A DNA stretch of 64,000 bases from Fibrobacter sp. UWR4 (GTDB lineage Bacteria; Fibrobacterota; Fibrobacteria; Fibrobacterales; Fibrobacteraceae). The translations under genes and the position numbers were made by a program. Of the stretch, positions 49,421-58,417 are shown one piece after another. Position 1 is the first letter of the stretch, and every line of letters begins with the position of its first letter. The stretch covers positions 190,458 to 254,457 of the forward strand of contig NZ_QGDU01000001.1 of NCBI RefSeq assembly GCF_003149045.1, written 5' to 3'. Below the pieces are notes generated by a model, which made no database searches, was not told the DNA's origin, and saw nothing but the letters and a program-made list of their open reading frames with translations.

Positions 49421-50497
49421 TTAGGCCCCGGCATCTTCAAGACGCTTTACGTGGCAGTATGCAAGTTCCTTGGTCTTCTCGTCGCGGAGGTGAAGGCTGG
49501 AACCTTCGCAATAACGCCAGTACTTGCAGGTCTTGCAGTCGCCTAGGCGTGTCCACTTGCGGTCGCGCATGATCTGGTACTTGTTCTGCCAAACATCCCA
49601 GATGTCATCCTTGTAGATATTTCCTTGGATGTAGTCGCCACGAAGGCTTGGGCATGCGGAAATGTCACCGTTGGCAAGAACGGATCCCACGTTCACGCCG
49701 GCGCGGCAGAAGAACGGGTAATTGCGGGCTTCCTTTTCGTAGCTGCCCAGGAATCCCTCGCAGCCGTAGTTCACATTGATGACGCCCATCCTCTTGGTTT
49801 CGCGGATGAAGTCAAAGACCTGCTTGAATTCCTTGTTGGTCAGTTGGAAAAGCGGGTTGTCCTTGGCTCGGCCCTTGGGGAAGACGGTGGCGATACGCCA
49901 GCGCTTGACTCCCATCTTGACCAGCATATCGCGGATTTCCGGAAGTTCCGGCAGGTTCTGCTTATTGACGCAGGTCATGGTGTCAAAGGTAAGTCCCGGT
50001 GTGTGGGCGGCCATGTTGATGGCGCGAATGGCGTTGTCGAAACTGTTGGGACTGCCGCGGAAGTGGTTGTGGCTGTCGTGGAGACCGTCGAGGCTGATAG
50101 TCAAGGAACGAAGGCCTGCGTTCAGCAAGTCCACGAACTTCTGGGGAGTCATGGCGAGAGCGTTGCTGACCATGCCCCAGGGGTAACCTCGTTTCTTGAT
50201 TTCCTGACCGCATTCCACCAGGTCCTGGCGCATCAGCGGTTCGCCGCCGGTAATGACCACCATAAAATGCTTGGGGTCGATGTGGGGAGCCAGGTGGTCA
50301 AGTACCGCCATGAAGTCTTCCCGAGGCATGTCGGGGATGGCATCCTTCAGACAGTCGCTACCGCAGTGCAGGCAATGCAGGTTGCAGCGCAGGGTGCATT
50401 CCCAGAAGAAATACGTCAGCGGGTGGGTCTTGATTTCGTTATGACGGTAAAGTCGGTAGAATTCCAGTGCCAGCCGCTTCTTCAAGCCTAGCTTCAT
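49421..50497 (-). CDS. Radical SAM/SPASM protein of an rSAM-lipoprotein pair
   Basis: The 358-residue enzyme has the radical SAM motif CNLHCLHC (Cys38, Cys42, Cys45), ITGGEPLM, and a C-terminal SPASM region: FCRAGVNVGSVLANGDISACPSLRG, NIYKDDIWDVWQN, then CKTCKYWRYCEGSS and a final YCHVKR, which would ligate auxiliary clusters. SPASM proteins usually modify peptides or proteins. It starts 5 bp after the stop of a Cys-rich lipoprotein gene, and this pairing matches what I recall as the 'rSAM/lipoprotein system' (TIGR04133-type). The target residue is unknown. Confidence 0.88.
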   Translation of the reverse strand: MKLGLKKRLALEFYRLYRHNEIKTHPLTYFFWECTLRCNLHCLHCGSDCLKDAIPDMPREDFMAVLDHLAPHIDPKHFMVVITGGEPLMRQDLVECGQEIKKRGYPWGMVSNALAMTPQKFVDLLNAGLRSLTISLDGLHDSHNHFRGSPNSFDNAIRAINMAAHTPGLTFDTMTCVNKQNLPELPEIRDMLVKMGVKRWRIATVFPKGRAKDNPLFQLTNKEFKQVFDFIRETKRMGVINVNYGCEGFLGSYEKEARNYPFFCRAGVNVGSVLANGDISACPSLRGDYIQGNIYKDDIWDVWQNKYQIMRDRKWTRLGDCKTCKYWRYCEGSSLHLRDEKTKELAYCHVKRLEDAGA

Positions 50498-50502
50498 CGG
50501 GA

Positions 50503-51150
50503 CTACTCCTTTTCTTCGGTGCTGGGAACGTCGTTACATGTCCCGTTGAAAAAACAAGGAGGACCATAAACTGCAGGCTGGTCGATGAAGGCTGTATCCT
50601 TGACGAAGGGTGGCTCGTCAATGCCCATGGAACTGCTAGAGTTATCTTCCCTGGAATTGTTCTGTTCAGCCGCGCCATTAGGATTGCATTCTCTTGCTGC
50701 ATCAGCATCAACATTAAAGAGGTCTGAAAATTGTTCCAGAGTGTAGAAACTGCCGTCACTGCAGTCGCAACCTTCCGTTTTCACAATTTCAACTCCGTAA
50801 TCCGGGCAGATTTCGTCGTGACAAGGTGGAATCGAATAGCTTTCGACCACGGATGGCTTACAGGCCTGCGGCTGCAACGGTCCCTGCATCACACCATACA
50901 TCGGTACAATCAAAGGTATAGAGGAACTGCTTAACGGGCGAATCTCATTTCTACTGTCGCTGGATGCCGGAACCATTTCGCTGCTGGAACCAGGGGTGGT
51001 CTCACTGGAACTAGACGTTGTTGCGTCGGAACTAGAGCTCGGCTCGTCATAAACAGGCTGTGCGGTTGATTCCGAATCGCTGCAGCTGGCCCAAAAACTG
51101 GAGAATGAGGCAATGATGAACTTTTGCCAATGCTTCTTTAATAAAGTCAT
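50503..51150 (-). CDS. Cys-rich lipoprotein, likely partner of the radical SAM enzyme
   Basis: The 215-residue product has a lipoprotein signal (lipobox WASC, Cys about 23), a Ser-rich linker (about 37-80) and a mature domain with paired cysteines: CHDEICPDYGVEIVKTEGCDCSDG (about 110-133), ECNPNG and, at the end, AVYGPPCFFNGTCND. The YGPP and PMYG words and the Cys pairs are candidate sites for radical SAM modification. AGGAG precedes the ATG by 7 nt. It lies between a YbjQ-like gene and the radical SAM gene on the same strand, with gaps of 24 and 5 bp. No other homology is recognised. Confidence 0.8.
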   Translation of the reverse strand: MTLLKKHWQKFIIASFSSFWASCSDSESTAQPVYDEPSSSSDATTSSSSETTPGSSSEMVPASSDSRNEIRPLSSSSIPLIVPMYGVMQGPLQPQACKPSVVESYSIPPCHDEICPDYGVEIVKTEGCDCSDGSFYTLEQFSDLFNVDADAARECNPNGAAEQNNSREDNSSSSMGIDEPPFVKDTAFIDQPAVYGPPCFFNGTCNDVPSTEEKE

Positions 51151-51174
51151 ATTTTGTCTCCTAACCGAATGAGG

Positions 51175-51489
51175 TTACTTCTTGATTTTTACGGCAGTTC
51201 CGTAAACGATGATTTCCGCTGCTCCTGCCATAACTGCCGATGTCATGAAGCGTACGCCGATAATGGCGTCTGCTCCGACGTTATGGGCTTCGATTTCCAT
51301 CCGGTGAGTAGCTTCCTGGCGTGCTTCGTTCAGCATTTCGGTGTATCCAGCCAGCTCACCTCCAATGATGGACTTGAGTCCTGCGAATACATCACGGACG
51401 ACGTTCTTGCTAAAAACGACGCTACCTTTTACCATGCAAATGGTTTCTATGTCCTTGCCAGAAATAAAATCTGTAGTAAACAGACGCAT
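51175..51489 (-). CDS. YbjQ/UPF0145 family protein
   Basis: The 104-residue product matches the YbjQ family across its length: FSKNVVRDVFAGLKSIIGGELAGYTEML, ARQEATHRMEIEAHNVGADAIIGVRF, then AEIIVYGTAVKI. Family members form pentamers and have no proven activity. The ATG at 51489 has GAGG 7 nt upstream and is preferred over a TTG two codons earlier. It is the first gene of the string YbjQ-like, lipoprotein, radical SAM. Confidence 0.88.
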   Translation of the reverse strand: MRLFTTDFISGKDIETICMVKGSVVFSKNVVRDVFAGLKSIIGGELAGYTEMLNEARQEATHRMEIEAHNVGADAIIGVRFMTSAVMAGAAEIIVYGTAVKIKK

Positions 51490-51835
51490 ATACAAACCTC
51501 CACTGCCCTAAATATATGCAAAAAAAACTGATGCCGAAATGAATTCGGTATGACATGCAAGAAAAAAAAGGCCCTCCAGCGTAACTGGAGAGCCTATATA
51601 GAACAACTTGTTTCTTATACGGAACGAACTGCTCGAACGGTCTTAGTGAACCGAAGGAGACTTGTAAAAAACAAGTCTTCGTAGGCGAGAGTGAGAGCAA
51701 TGCGTAGGTTCTTTAACTGATGTACAGCTCGAACGGTCTTGGTGAACCGAAGGAGACTTGTAAAAAAACAAGTCTTCGTAGGCGAGAGTGAGAGCAATGC
51801 GTAGGTTCTTTAACTGATGTACAGCTCGAACGGTC
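51490..51835. other. Intergenic with terminator, dispersed repeat and 96-bp tandem repeats
   Basis: From left to right: the YbjQ promoter side, a GTCATGCCGAA-family repeat (51530-51555), an intrinsic terminator for the minus strand and the 96-bp tandem array. Minus-strand frames here only translate the repeat units and are not taken as genes. Confidence 0.65.
51562..51594 (-). terminator. Intrinsic terminator after thrH
   Basis: Minus strand GGCTCTCCAG, loop TTACG, CTGGAGGGCC followed by TTTTTTTTC. The tandem repeats lie between it and the thrH stop. Confidence 0.88.
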
Positions 51836-51838
51836 TTA
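51631..51838. repeat. 96/97-bp tandem repeat, two units plus a partial third
   Basis: Units start GCTCGAACGGTCTT at 51631, 51727 and 51824; the third stops after about 15 bp at the thrH stop codon, which it supplies (TTATAA on the minus strand). Units differ mainly by one A. Each contains the perfect hairpin GACTTGT-AAAAA-ACAAGTC and the word GGTTCTTTAACTGATGTACA. Confidence 0.88.
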
Positions 51839-52453
51839 TAAAGTATCCTGGAACTTGTGGAACTTTTCCAGAAGTTCTGCGTAAGTCTTGGTAGCTTCCA
51901 GCTGCGGAAACTGGGCAACGATGGAATCCGGAGCGCAGAAGAAGCAACCCTTGTCAGCTTGCTTCAGCATACCGGTGTCGTTGAAGGAGTCGCCGCTGGC
52001 GAACACCTTGAAGTTCAGGTCCTGCAGGGACTTGACCACCTTGGTCTTCTGGTCGTTGAGACGCAGGTGGTAACCCTTGATCATGTCGTTTTCCACAATC
52101 AAGTTGTGGCAGAAGATAGTGGGCATGCCTAGGTTCTTCATGATGGGGTAGGCGAATTCCTGGAAGGTGTCGGAAAGAATGATCACCTGGGCTTCGTCGC
52201 GGAGAGTGTCCATGAAGTCACGGGCGCCTTCCAAGAGGCCCAGGTTTCCGATCACGTTCTGGATGTCGGAAAGCTTGATGCCCTCACGTTCAAGAATCTT
52301 GATACGACCCTTCATCAGCACATCGTAGTCCGGAATGTCGCGGGTAGTGAGGCGCAGGTCGGCGATACCGGTCTTTTCTGCTACAGCGATCCAGATTTCG
52401 GGGGCGAGAACGCCTTCCAGGTCTAGGGTTACAACACATTGCTTAGTAAACAT
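51836..52453 (-). CDS. thrH: ThrH-type phosphoserine phosphatase / homoserine phosphotransferase
   Basis: The 205-residue HAD enzyme matches ThrH: LDLEGVLAPEIWIAVAEKTGI with the nucleophile Asp11 and Glu13 in place of the second Asp, TTRDIPDYDVLM, VIILSDTFQEF and ASGDSFNDTGML. Pseudomonas ThrH dephosphorylates phosphoserine and can pass phosphate to homoserine. It probably supplies serine, a TrpB substrate, though no link to trp is visible. It is monocistronic, with tandem repeats and a terminator downstream. Confidence 0.93.
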   Translation of the reverse strand: MFTKQCVVTLDLEGVLAPEIWIAVAEKTGIADLRLTTRDIPDYDVLMKGRIKILEREGIKLSDIQNVIGNLGLLEGARDFMDTLRDEAQVIILSDTFQEFAYPIMKNLGMPTIFCHNLIVENDMIKGYHLRLNDQKTKVVKSLQDLNFKVFASGDSFNDTGMLKQADKGCFFCAPDSIVAQFPQLEATKTYAELLEKFHKFQDTL

Positions 52454-52468
52454 AAATATCCTTTTATT

Positions 52469-52601
52469 TAGGGTCTAGAGACTAGGTTCTAGGGGCTAGG
52501 GCCGCAGGATGCAAGTACATGCTATTTAAAGAGAGTTTCATCTTTATATCTCAAGCAGAACCTTCCTGGCAACCCTAATCTCTAGTTTCTAGTCTCTAAT
52601 C
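52469..52601. repeat. Inverted TAGGGTC/CTAGAGACTAG-type repeat pair
   Basis: AGGGTCTAGAGACTAGG (52470) and, in opposite orientation, CTAGTTTCTAGTCTCTAATC (about 52583) lie either side of about 65 bp without a gene. Similar to 2886-2951. Confidence 0.6.
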
Positions 52602-52602
52602 T

Positions 52603-53523
52603 CTATTTCTCTCTTTCCTTAATCAAATTTCTCAAGTCGTCCAGTGTAATGGTGTACTTGTTGCGGCAGAAGTCGCAGACCATTTCAAGATCCTTGCCTT
52701 CCTTTTCCAAGTCCTTCAAGTCGCTGAGAGGCAGTGCTGCCAGGGAGCTGATGGTGCGTTCCTTGCTGCAGGGGCAGTAGGCCTTGGCGCCAAATTCCTT
52801 GATGACTTCAATTTCGTAAGGGCCTTCGAACTGGAAAAGCAGTTCGTCCACCATGGTCTTGCCACCGTTCTGCTGGGCTGCATACATGTCGGAGAACTTG
52901 GGGAGGTTCAGCACCACCTGTTCCAGGATGGTGGTGTCCTTTTCTTCCATTTCGGGGAAGGCTTCCACGTAGAAACCGATGGCGTAGTCCAGCTTGCTGG
53001 GATCTTCCTTGTTGAACTGGGCCTCGATGCCCACTGCGGAGAGGATCTGCTCGGACTGGTACAAGTAGGTGGCCAGGTTCTGGCCCATGGAGGCGCTGAC
53101 AGCCTGGACCACGCTTTCGTGGACGCGCTTGCCGTATTCGTTCAGCTTCACCACCTGGTAGTTCTGGGGAATCAGGGCCGGTTCGTCGCCCTTGATAGCC
53201 TGCAGGTCGTCCTGGGGGATCATGGCGCGAACGAAGTAGTAGGATTCCTCGTCTTCCTTGCGGCTAATGAGGGGGCTGGTATCTGCCTTGGCGTAGGAAA
53301 TTTCACCACCAAAGGTGGCGGTGACGCTAACGGTACCCTTCATCTTGAGACTGCTGCTCAAAAAGATGGAGGAAATGGCGGTTTCAGCCAGCAATTTCAG
53401 GGAATAAGACTGTGCGCCGTGCTTTGCGCCGATTTCGTTCATTGTGTTGGTAATATCCACAAGAACAAGGCGGAAGGGTGCCTGCTTACCCGTAGATCGA
53501 ATAATGCGGTCTTTAAAATTCAT
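52603..53523 (-). CDS. hslO: Hsp33 redox-regulated chaperone
   Basis: The 306-residue protein matches Hsp33: an N-terminal domain (KDRIIRSTGKQAPFRLVLVDIT), YQSEQ...GIEAQF, and the C-terminal zinc site CPCSKER...VCDFCRNKY (CxC and CxxC, about 251-286). Oxidation of these cysteines releases zinc and activates its holdase function under oxidative stress. It is separated from thrH by a repeat pair and is divergent from the OmpA-family gene. Confidence 0.95.
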   Translation of the reverse strand: MNFKDRIIRSTGKQAPFRLVLVDITNTMNEIGAKHGAQSYSLKLLAETAISSIFLSSSLKMKGTVSVTATFGGEISYAKADTSPLISRKEDEESYYFVRAMIPQDDLQAIKGDEPALIPQNYQVVKLNEYGKRVHESVVQAVSASMGQNLATYLYQSEQILSAVGIEAQFNKEDPSKLDYAIGFYVEAFPEMEEKDTTILEQVVLNLPKFSDMYAAQQNGGKTMVDELLFQFEGPYEIEVIKEFGAKAYCPCSKERTISSLAALPLSDLKDLEKEGKDLEMVCDFCRNKYTITLDDLRNLIKEREK

Positions 53524-53612
53524 GACTCAAATTTAATAAATATTGCAAATACTCCAAACGGTTTATATCTTTATGACGGGGGTGTTCTCATTTTTTATAA
53601 GAAGGAAAAATC

Positions 53613-55469
53613 GTGGAACACAAAAATTTGGCTGTTTTGGTCCTGCTTGTGGCGGGAATATCATTTGCGCAGACTGGCCTTATGGGCGGTTCTGACGGTA
53701 TCCATCAACAGAGTACAAAGACTTTGGGCCAGTGGCATTTCACTGCTGGTACGGGCGGTAACGTTTCTCTGGATCCTTGGGCGCAGACTCGCGGTGGCGT
53801 TTTCTATGAAAATGGCGAACGCATCAAGATGCATGATGTGAAATTGTCCGCTACGGGTAACTTCTTTGCTGCACTGGGCTTTTCCGATCGTGTGGATGTA
53901 GGTGTTGCGGCTGAAATCAACTACGACCGCACTGATGCCCAGGATATTGATGAGGCTACCCAAAGCATCCGTCCCGGTGATATGGATTTCTGGATCAAGG
54001 CCCGAGCCCCTTTTGTTAGTGATGAAAGTGTATTCTCCTTGGCTGCCCAATTGGATGTCTTTATGCCTACGGGAGAAAAGGTGACGGGTACTCGCCCTCG
54101 CCATGCCTGGTTTATTAAGGGGAGAGAAGCTACTAATCCATTTACCGCTGATGAAGTGGTGATTGGCGCAACAGGCATTTTTACGGTTGACCTGGGAAAG
54201 ATTGATATTCCGTTCCGCTGGAATGCTGCTGCTGGATTTGTGTACGCAAGCCAAGGTGCAAATACTTTGGTGTACAATACAGGCCTTAACTGGGATATGT
54301 CTTACTGGATTACCGCCTTTGTGGAATACTCCGGTGAGTTCCGCGTCGAAAACAACGGTATGCCCATCGACTTCTTTGAAGATCCCATGCATGTGACTCC
54401 GGGCATTCGTTTACACCTGCCACAAAATATTGACTTGGTGGGTGGCATCGACTTGTCTACCCGTATGCTGCGAGTGGGGTACAACCGCAAGGAAGAACTT
54501 AAGAATATCGAAAAGTACACTATCGGTTATGACGATGACCATGGACATTCCAAACGGTATGGTTACACTCCTGGAGCTACCTATGCATTGACTGGCCTTA
54601 TTTCCTGGACCTTTGGCGGTGACCACAAATCCTATAAGACCGCAAGGGACGATCAGCCTGTAATGGATACGGTCCAGCTGGCAAGAACCGATACTGTATT
54701 TGTCGTGGATACTATCGTTAAGTCGGATACTCTGATCAAGGTAGATACCATCTTTAAGTATGAATCCTTCACTGTTGTGGATACAATGCCCGATGCAGAC
54801 CAGGATGGGGTATCCGATGATCTGGATTTGTGCCCCAATTCACCTCCGGGAATTGTGGTGAACCGTAATGGATGCCCAAGAGACTTTGATGGGGATGGTA
54901 TTCCTGATTACCTGGACCAGTGCCCTAATACCAAGCCCGGTACAAGTGTTGATTCCACTGGTTGTGCAGTGAACTTTGATCTCAATGGGCTTGAGAAGAA
55001 CATTGTTTTCAAGAGCAAGTCTACGGCTTTGGACAAGTCCAGCCATAAGACTCTGGATGAACTGGTGTTCCTGATGATTGCTCGTCCTACTATGGGTGTA
55101 GAAATTCAGTGCCATATGGAAAAATTCGGCAAGGAAGGCAAGGCTCAGACTATTGCCCAGAGTCGCGCTCAGTCTGCTGTAGATTATCTTGTTCGTAAAG
55201 GTATTGAGGCCAATCGCCTTCGTGCCACAGGTCTTGTAGTTGAAAAAACTGCTGCAGAAACAAAGACCAAATCTAAGAAGAAGGCTGAGCCTAATTGTGC
55301 TGTAAAACTTGTAATCTTCCAGGTGGCAGATGAAGAAGTGAAATCTGATAACAAGACAGAAGAAGCGGACGTGAATCCTGCAGAAGAGAATAAACCTGCA
55401 AGTGCACCGGATAAGAAAGACGTGAAGGCCGAAACAAAGAAGGCTGATGTCGAAAAGAAAGCGGAATAA
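53613..55469 (+). CDS. OmpA-family outer-membrane protein with calcium-binding repeats
   Basis: The 618-residue protein has a signal peptide (LAVLVLLVAGISFAQ), an N-terminal beta-barrel-like domain (about 20-350), a stretch of DTVQLARTDTVFVVDTIVKSDTLIKVDTI heptad-like repeats, two thrombospondin type-3-like repeats (DADQDGVSDDLDLCPNSPPG, DFDGDGIPDYLDQCPN) and an OmpA-like peptidoglycan-binding domain (about 450-570, QSRAQSAVDYLVRKGIEANRLRATG). A charged Lys/Glu tail ends it. The start is GTG, supported by AAGGA 6 nt upstream. It probably anchors the outer membrane to the cell wall. Confidence 0.88.
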   Translation: MEHKNLAVLVLLVAGISFAQTGLMGGSDGIHQQSTKTLGQWHFTAGTGGNVSLDPWAQTRGGVFYENGERIKMHDVKLSATGNFFAALGFSDRVDVGVAAEINYDRTDAQDIDEATQSIRPGDMDFWIKARAPFVSDESVFSLAAQLDVFMPTGEKVTGTRPRHAWFIKGREATNPFTADEVVIGATGIFTVDLGKIDIPFRWNAAAGFVYASQGANTLVYNTGLNWDMSYWITAFVEYSGEFRVENNGMPIDFFEDPMHVTPGIRLHLPQNIDLVGGIDLSTRMLRVGYNRKEELKNIEKYTIGYDDDHGHSKRYGYTPGATYALTGLISWTFGGDHKSYKTARDDQPVMDTVQLARTDTVFVVDTIVKSDTLIKVDTIFKYESFTVVDTMPDADQDGVSDDLDLCPNSPPGIVVNRNGCPRDFDGDGIPDYLDQCPNTKPGTSVDSTGCAVNFDLNGLEKNIVFKSKSTALDKSSHKTLDELVFLMIARPTMGVEIQCHMEKFGKEGKAQTIAQSRAQSAVDYLVRKGIEANRLRATGLVVEKTAAETKTKSKKKAEPNCAVKLVIFQVADEEVKSDNKTEEADVNPAEENKPASAPDKKDVKAETKKADVEKKAE

Positions 55470-55480
55470 GAAATAAAACA

Positions 55481-55511
55481 AAAGGTCAGGCGTTGTGCCT
55501 GACCTTTTGTA
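55481..55511. terminator. Bidirectional intrinsic terminator
   Basis: AAAAGGTCAGGC / GCCTGACCTTTT, 12-bp perfect stem, loop GTTGT, between the convergent OmpA-family and DUF1353 genes. Confidence 0.92.
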
Positions 55512-55530
55512 TCTCAAATGTTCAAAAGAA

Positions 55531-56079
55531 TTACTGGTACTTGAATTTTGCTTTGAACAGGTACTTGCAATCCAAGGCGTCGTCGCCCCAGTGTTTGCTG
55601 GATCCTGCTACCAGGTGGATGCCGACGTCTGCGATACCTGCGATGGCGCGGCTCATATTGGCACAACGCCAAATGCCTCGGAGAACGTCGTCACATTCCT
55701 CGCGGGTGAGGTTTGCTCCATCAATTTCGCCACGGAGAATGTATAGACCGTCGTGAATGAAGGGCGCGGCGTTGTAGGTGTCGTTACCCTGCTTGATGTG
55801 GGGAACGATGCAACTTAAAATTTCGGGAGCGGACGCACCGTCGGTCATGAATCCCTTTTTAAAAGTACAGGTCATGACGAAATTGCGGGTCTTCTTGTCG
55901 GACTTGGTGTAGCGAGTGCCCTTGACGTACACGATGCAGTCCTTTGTAAACCAATAGGTTTTGTCCCCTTCGAATTCAAGGGGATAATCCTGGCTTACGG
56001 ATTCTACGGTGATTGAATTTTTATCCTTTTTTTTTGACGAGCCGCCAAAAAGGCTTGAAAAAAAACTAGCGATACCCAT
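55531..56079 (-). CDS. DUF1353 family protein
   Basis: The 182-residue product fits DUF1353: FKKGFMTDGASAPEILSCIVP (about 74-94), NAAPFIHDGLYI, LTREECDDVLRGIWRCANMS and VGIHLVAGSSKHW. The family is often phage-encoded, but no phage genes are near. The N-terminus (FFSSLFGGSSKKKDK) is Ser/Lys-rich without a clear signal peptide. Function is unknown. Confidence 0.8.
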   Translation of the reverse strand: MGIASFFSSLFGGSSKKKDKNSITVESVSQDYPLEFEGDKTYWFTKDCIVYVKGTRYTKSDKKTRNFVMTCTFKKGFMTDGASAPEILSCIVPHIKQGNDTYNAAPFIHDGLYILRGEIDGANLTREECDDVLRGIWRCANMSRAIAGIADVGIHLVAGSSKHWGDDALDCKYLFKAKFKYQ

Positions 56080-56226
56080 TTATTACTCCTTTTTTATGGG
56101 ATTTTCTTGTTTTTACCCCCCAAACTAGGGCTTTACGCTAGTAATCTACATATTACGTTGTTGAAAGTATCATTGTAAAAAATTATTTTAGAAAGGAGTT
56201 ATTTTTGAATAAAGTACATCGGATTT

Positions 56227-58371
56227 ATGAAAGAAACTGTTGCAACTCCTGTTACTCCCACGACGATAAACCTGACTGGGATTCAAAATATCAAGCCGAA
56301 TGGATCCTTCTCCTTGGTTAAAGCCATCGAAACTTTATGGAAAGAACGTTGGCTGTTGTTGATGTTTATCCTGGTGGGGGCCGCTGTAGGTGTTTTCATC
56401 GGAAATTGGGCTCGTCCTCAATATAGTAGCGATGCCTTGCTGAAATTGGAAGTGAAAAGTGCCAAGTCTAGCAAGCCTACAGATGTCCTGGATTTCTTTT
56501 TTGAGAAGGCGAGTCCTGCTGATGCTGAAATTGAAATGATTAAGAGCCGCAAGGTTCTTAGTTATGTGGTCGATGCTGAAGGCTTGTGCTTCAACGCAGT
56601 TCCGGTGGGAATTGTGGATCGTCTTCGCAATAACGAAGGCCGTATGGATGTGCAAAGCCTGGTCCTTCCTGCTGAGCGCCGCAAGGGGTGGACCGCAAAG
56701 ATCGTGAACGACCGCTCTTACGTAGTATATGGTCCGGATGGCAACTCTGTCATGAAGGGTGAGGTCGGTAAGGAATCTGTGGGTAAATTTAAGGGGGACT
56801 CCGTATCCATCCTGGTAAGCAAGATCAAGGGACAGCCTGGTCAGGAATTTGATTTGCAAATTACCACCCCGCTGAAGGCCGCCCGTAGTTTGGCTCAACA
56901 GTTGAAGATTGAAGAAAAGGGCAAATTGACAGGCATTATCGGCATTACCTACGCTCATCGTTATCCGGATCGTGCCATGTCCGTACTGAATTCCTTGACG
57001 GATGTGTACCTGAATCAGAATATTGAAATGCGCAGTGCAGAGGCTGCAAAAACCTTGCAGTTCCTGGAAGAGCAGCTGCCTAGTGTAAAAGCTCGTCTGG
57101 ATTCGTCTGAAAAGAAACTGGCAGACTACCGCCAGAGCATTGGTTCCGTTGATGTATCTGTTGAATCTCAGGCCTTGATGAAGAAGGAACACGACTTAAA
57201 CGTCCAGATTATGAACCTGGAAGCGAAGCGTCAGGAGGCAACCCGCCTGTTCAAAAGTGAACATCCTTCTGTTCAGACGATTACCCGTCAGTTGAGCAGA
57301 CTTCGTAATGAATTGAGCAAATTGAAAACTGATGCAGAAAAGATGCCTCTGACTCAGCAGGAAATCTTGACCATGCAGGAAGAAGTTGCCGCTAATAACG
57401 CACAGTATACCTCCATGCTGAACAATATCCAGCAACTTCGTACGGTCCGTGCGGGGGAAGTCGGTACTGCAAGCGTGGTGGATTACGCTGTGGAAGACTC
57501 TGAACAAATAAAACCTCGTAAGGCGGTTATCTTCCTGTGGTCAGTAGCTATCGCATTTGCGATTGGAGTCCTTCTGGTTGTGTTTATTCGTTTGTTCCGT
57601 AATGGCGTTCGTAATTCCCTGGAAATTGAACGTCGAACAGGTATTAGCGTGTATGCCAAGGTACCGGAATCTGGTAACCGCGACCTGAAGAAGAAGGACC
57701 GCAAGGGAACTCTCCCGCTGGTGTGCAGCAATCCGGAAGATCCTGCAAGCGAGGCTCTCCGCAGCGTATTTACCTCGGTGGAATTCTCCGCTACAGCAGA
57801 CCATCCGGTAATTATGGTTGCTGGTCTTGTTGCTGGAGTGGGTAAGTCTTTTGTGTCTCGCAATCTGGCTGCCCTTTACGCAAACTTTGGCAAGAAGGTA
57901 CTGCTGATCGATGTGGACATGCGTCGTGGTGTTGTGTATAGCAAGAATGCTCAAGGCCTTGCTGATATTCTTTCTGGAAAGAGATCCTTTGACGAATGCC
58001 TTTCAAAGACGGATGTGGAGGGCATGTGGGTGATTGGCTCTGGCAAGCCTCTGCAGGCTCCAACGGACTTGCTCCATGGGGAAACCTTTGCTGAACTGCT
58101 AAAGTTTGCTAAGCAAAATTTTGACGTTATCGTGTTGGATACTCCGCCCATTAATCTAGTGGCGGATACTGAACTGGTACTCCCGCTGGTTGATTTCTCC
58201 CTGTATGTGCTGCACTACGGCCGCCACACTATGGATGAAATCGACGAGGCTGTCAATAAGATTGAACGCCTTAGCGAAGCACCTAGAGCATTCGTCATGA
58301 ACCATTGTGATCGAGACCTTGGATCTCGATACTATTACAATGGTTACGGCTACGGTTTTAAGAAAAAATAA
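56227..58371 (+). CDS. Polysaccharide co-polymerase / tyrosine autokinase (Wzc-like)
   Basis: The 714-residue protein has an N-terminal Wzz domain with a first membrane helix (about 38-58), a periplasmic coiled-coil region (about 270-400), a second helix (about 436-458) and a cytoplasmic BY-kinase: Walker A AGVGKSF (about 539-545), Walker A' LLIDVDMRRG and Walker B VIVLDTPP. The C-terminus is a Tyr cluster (RYYYNGYGYGF), the usual autophosphorylation site. It controls export or chain length of surface polysaccharide. No glycan genes are adjacent. AGGAG lies about 25 nt before the ATG, further than normal. Confidence 0.93.
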   Translation: MKETVATPVTPTTINLTGIQNIKPNGSFSLVKAIETLWKERWLLLMFILVGAAVGVFIGNWARPQYSSDALLKLEVKSAKSSKPTDVLDFFFEKASPADAEIEMIKSRKVLSYVVDAEGLCFNAVPVGIVDRLRNNEGRMDVQSLVLPAERRKGWTAKIVNDRSYVVYGPDGNSVMKGEVGKESVGKFKGDSVSILVSKIKGQPGQEFDLQITTPLKAARSLAQQLKIEEKGKLTGIIGITYAHRYPDRAMSVLNSLTDVYLNQNIEMRSAEAAKTLQFLEEQLPSVKARLDSSEKKLADYRQSIGSVDVSVESQALMKKEHDLNVQIMNLEAKRQEATRLFKSEHPSVQTITRQLSRLRNELSKLKTDAEKMPLTQQEILTMQEEVAANNAQYTSMLNNIQQLRTVRAGEVGTASVVDYAVEDSEQIKPRKAVIFLWSVAIAFAIGVLLVVFIRLFRNGVRNSLEIERRTGISVYAKVPESGNRDLKKKDRKGTLPLVCSNPEDPASEALRSVFTSVEFSATADHPVIMVAGLVAGVGKSFVSRNLAALYANFGKKVLLIDVDMRRGVVYSKNAQGLADILSGKRSFDECLSKTDVEGMWVIGSGKPLQAPTDLLHGETFAELLKFAKQNFDVIVLDTPPINLVADTELVLPLVDFSLYVLHYGRHTMDEIDEAVNKIERLSEAPRAFVMNHCDRDLGSRYYYNGYGYGFKKK

Positions 58372-58417
58372 ACCCGCAGCTTCTGCGGGCTAGTGTGAAT
58401 CTGAAATTCGCAATGAT

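Noticed and set aside
51631-51838. CRISPR array
   Set aside because: The repeat unit is 96 bp with no variable spacers and there are no cas genes; it is a plain tandem repeat.
56205-56324. TTG-started 39-codon ORF with a good Shine-Dalgarno sequence before the tyrosine kinase
   Set aside because: It runs out of frame through the kinase start and its peptide has no support. The kinase ATG at 56227 remains the best start, although its own ribosome-binding site is poor.
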